Shown here piece by piece: positions 7,628-8,706 of a DNA stretch of 8,706 nucleotides. The first letter of the stretch is position 1, and every line of letters begins with the position of its first letter. The stretch is from positions 1-8,706 of the forward strand of contig CAMLEO010000299.1 of assembly GCA_946478975.1 (NCBI GenBank), read 5' to 3'. The stretch comes from an uncultured Steroidobacter sp. (GTDB lineage Bacteria; Pseudomonadota; Gammaproteobacteria; Steroidobacterales; Steroidobacteraceae). The translations under genes were made by a program, and so were the position numbers. The notes beneath the pieces are model-generated. The model saw only the letters and a list, made by a program, of their open reading frames with translations. It did no database searches and was not told where the DNA came from.

Positions 7628-8706
7628 GTGAGCGGTCCAAAGGTCGTGCGAGTCGTCACTCGGGAAGAACGCGTCGCTACGTGTTCGGCACTCATCGCCC
7701 GTCTCGAAGCGGCGCTGCAGGAATGGGAACGAGCGGCTCGACGCGGCGGCACGCTGAGTGAAGCCGACGTACGAGCGATGCGTGCGCGCAGCGACGAACT
7801 GAAACAGGCGCTTGCTGCCGATCGTTTCGATCAGATCGAGCGCGACGCCCCCAGGGAGACGCAGTTCGTTCAGCGCGAGCAAGAAAGACGCCAGACCGAG
7901 GCGGTCAATCGCGAAGCGCTGAAACGTCGCATCCGTAGCCGCACTCGAAGTATCGAAGCCGAAATGCGCGCAGCACCGAGCACAGCCAATCAAAACAACA
8001 TCACCCAAGCGCAACGCGAGCTGGCCGAGAAGCTGAAAGAAAGCGACAACGAGCCGTCGCTCGAACAATGGCTGGCCGAACATCCATCGGCCGCCGACGC
8101 AGAAACTGCCAGGATCCAGAAGCAGCTCGCCGAGCTTTCATTCCTGCTCGACGCCGCAGCAGTGTCCGAGCTGGAAGCAAAGCTCGAAGCTGCCGAGCAC
8201 GAGAGTGCGGATCCGCAACGCCGAGCCATGCTCTTGGACAGCCTGACGCTGGAGCTCGCAGCACTCGTCAAGCGAGCACGGGATCGAAACGCTTTGAAGG
8301 CACGGCTGCGCTCCTTGGCAGAAGAGCTGCGAACTATCGGCTCTGCCAACGCAATCGAACGTGCAACCCATCTCCTCACCGCCGTCGATGGGGACCTGCC
8401 AGCATTAGCCGAGCTGGAAACAGCGACGGTCGCGATGCTCGCATCCGAACGCGAATCGCTGGCCGCTCAGGCTCGTCGCGCGGCTGTTTTAAAAGGCCTG
8501 GCGAAGCTGGGCTATCAAGTGAATGAAGGCCTGGAGACCGCTTGGGTGAAAGCGGGCCGCGTAGTCGTGAAGCGGCCGACGCAACCCGGCTACGGCGTTG
8601 AAGTGGGCGGCAAACCAGAGACCGGCCGCTTGCAAGTGCGCGTCATCGCGTTCCGCGGCGCTGGCGATGTCGACGACACGTCGCGAGACAAAGATGCCGA
8701 GCGCAT
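7628..8706 (+). CDS. Coiled-coil protein with C-terminal globular domain (3' end outside window)
   Basis: The frame is open from GTG 7628 to the window edge: 359 whole codons, no stop. The start is supported by the AGGAG six bases upstream; the first in-frame ATG lies more than 40 codons downstream. Residues from about 15 to 290 are rich in Glu, Arg, Ala, Leu and Gln with heptad-like spacing, broken near residues 135-155 by a Pro/Trp-containing linker (W148), so they should form two or more long coiled coils. From about residue 290 the composition changes: GYQVNEG, TAWV (W306), a Val-rich strand and YGVEVGG, followed by LQVRVIAF, look like a small beta-containing domain that continues past the window. 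There is no signal peptide, membrane segment or NTPase motif. I do not recognise a named family. It is co-transcribed with the helicase-nuclease gene, so a structural, adaptor or regulatory partner is plausible but unproven. Confidence 0.85.
   Translation, partial: MSGPKVVRVVTREERVATCSALIARLEAALQEWERAARRGGTLSEADVRAMRARSDELKQALAADRFDQIERDAPRETQFVQREQERRQTEAVNREALKRRIRSRTRSIEAEMRAAPSTANQNNITQAQRELAEKLKESDNEPSLEQWLAEHPSAADAETARIQKQLAELSFLLDAAAVSELEAKLEAAEHESADPQRRAMLLDSLTLELAALVKRARDRNALKARLRSLAEELRTIGSANAIERATHLLTAVDGDLPALAELETATVAMLASERESLAAQARRAAVLKGLAKLGYQVNEGLETAWVKAGRVVVKRPTQPGYGVEVGGKPETGRLQVRVIAFRGAGDVDDTSRDKDAER

Noticed and set aside
1409..8706. PLD-type nuclease (HxKx4D) expected for a canonical Mokosh system
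   Set aside because: No such motif was seen in the fusion protein or in the visible part of the coiled-coil protein, so I do not call the locus canonical Mokosh.

Overview
The window is about 8.7 kb of GC-rich, fully coding DNA. Four genes lie on the + strand with almost no space between them: a 4-base overlap, then gaps of 2 and 9 bases. I see no tRNA, rRNA, CRISPR array, insertion sequence, terminator or promoter. The base composition and codon choice (many C/G third positions, frequent CGC, CGA and GCG) suggest a high-GC Gram-negative bacterium, probably a proteobacterium; this placement is weak.

Layout: (1) the 3' part of a ClpB/Hsp104-type AAA+ ATPase gene, covering most of its second ATPase module, cut by the left edge. 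(2) A 212-residue NrdG/PflA-like radical SAM activating-enzyme homologue, starting at a GTG inside the last codons of gene 1. (3) A 2069-residue protein with, in order, two zinc ribbons, a degenerate Ser/Thr-kinase fold, a helical region I cannot assign, a DUF4011-like domain, a split SF1 (AAA_11/AAA_12, COG1112-like) helicase and a C-terminal Vsr/MTES_1575-like PD-(D/E)XK nuclease. (4) A coiled-coil protein with a small C-terminal globular domain, cut by the right edge and preceded by a strong ribosome binding site.

The most likely reading is a multi-gene biological-conflict (anti-phage or DNA/RNA-processing) operon. The kinase-plus-COG1112-helicase fusion recalls MkoA of the Mokosh type I defence system. 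Here, however, the nuclease is a fused PD-(D/E)XK domain rather than a PLD partner, the kinase lacks most catalytic residues, and the companions are a ClpB-like remodeller, a radical SAM enzyme and a coiled-coil protein. Such gene sets also recall the TerY-P/vWA-type stress and conflict operons, so vWA, PP2C or active kinase genes may lie outside the window. How the proteins cooperate is inference: the zinc-ribbon/pseudokinase part may sense or recruit, the helicase-nuclease may be the effector, and the ClpB-like ATPase and coiled-coil protein may assemble, remodel or hold it in check.
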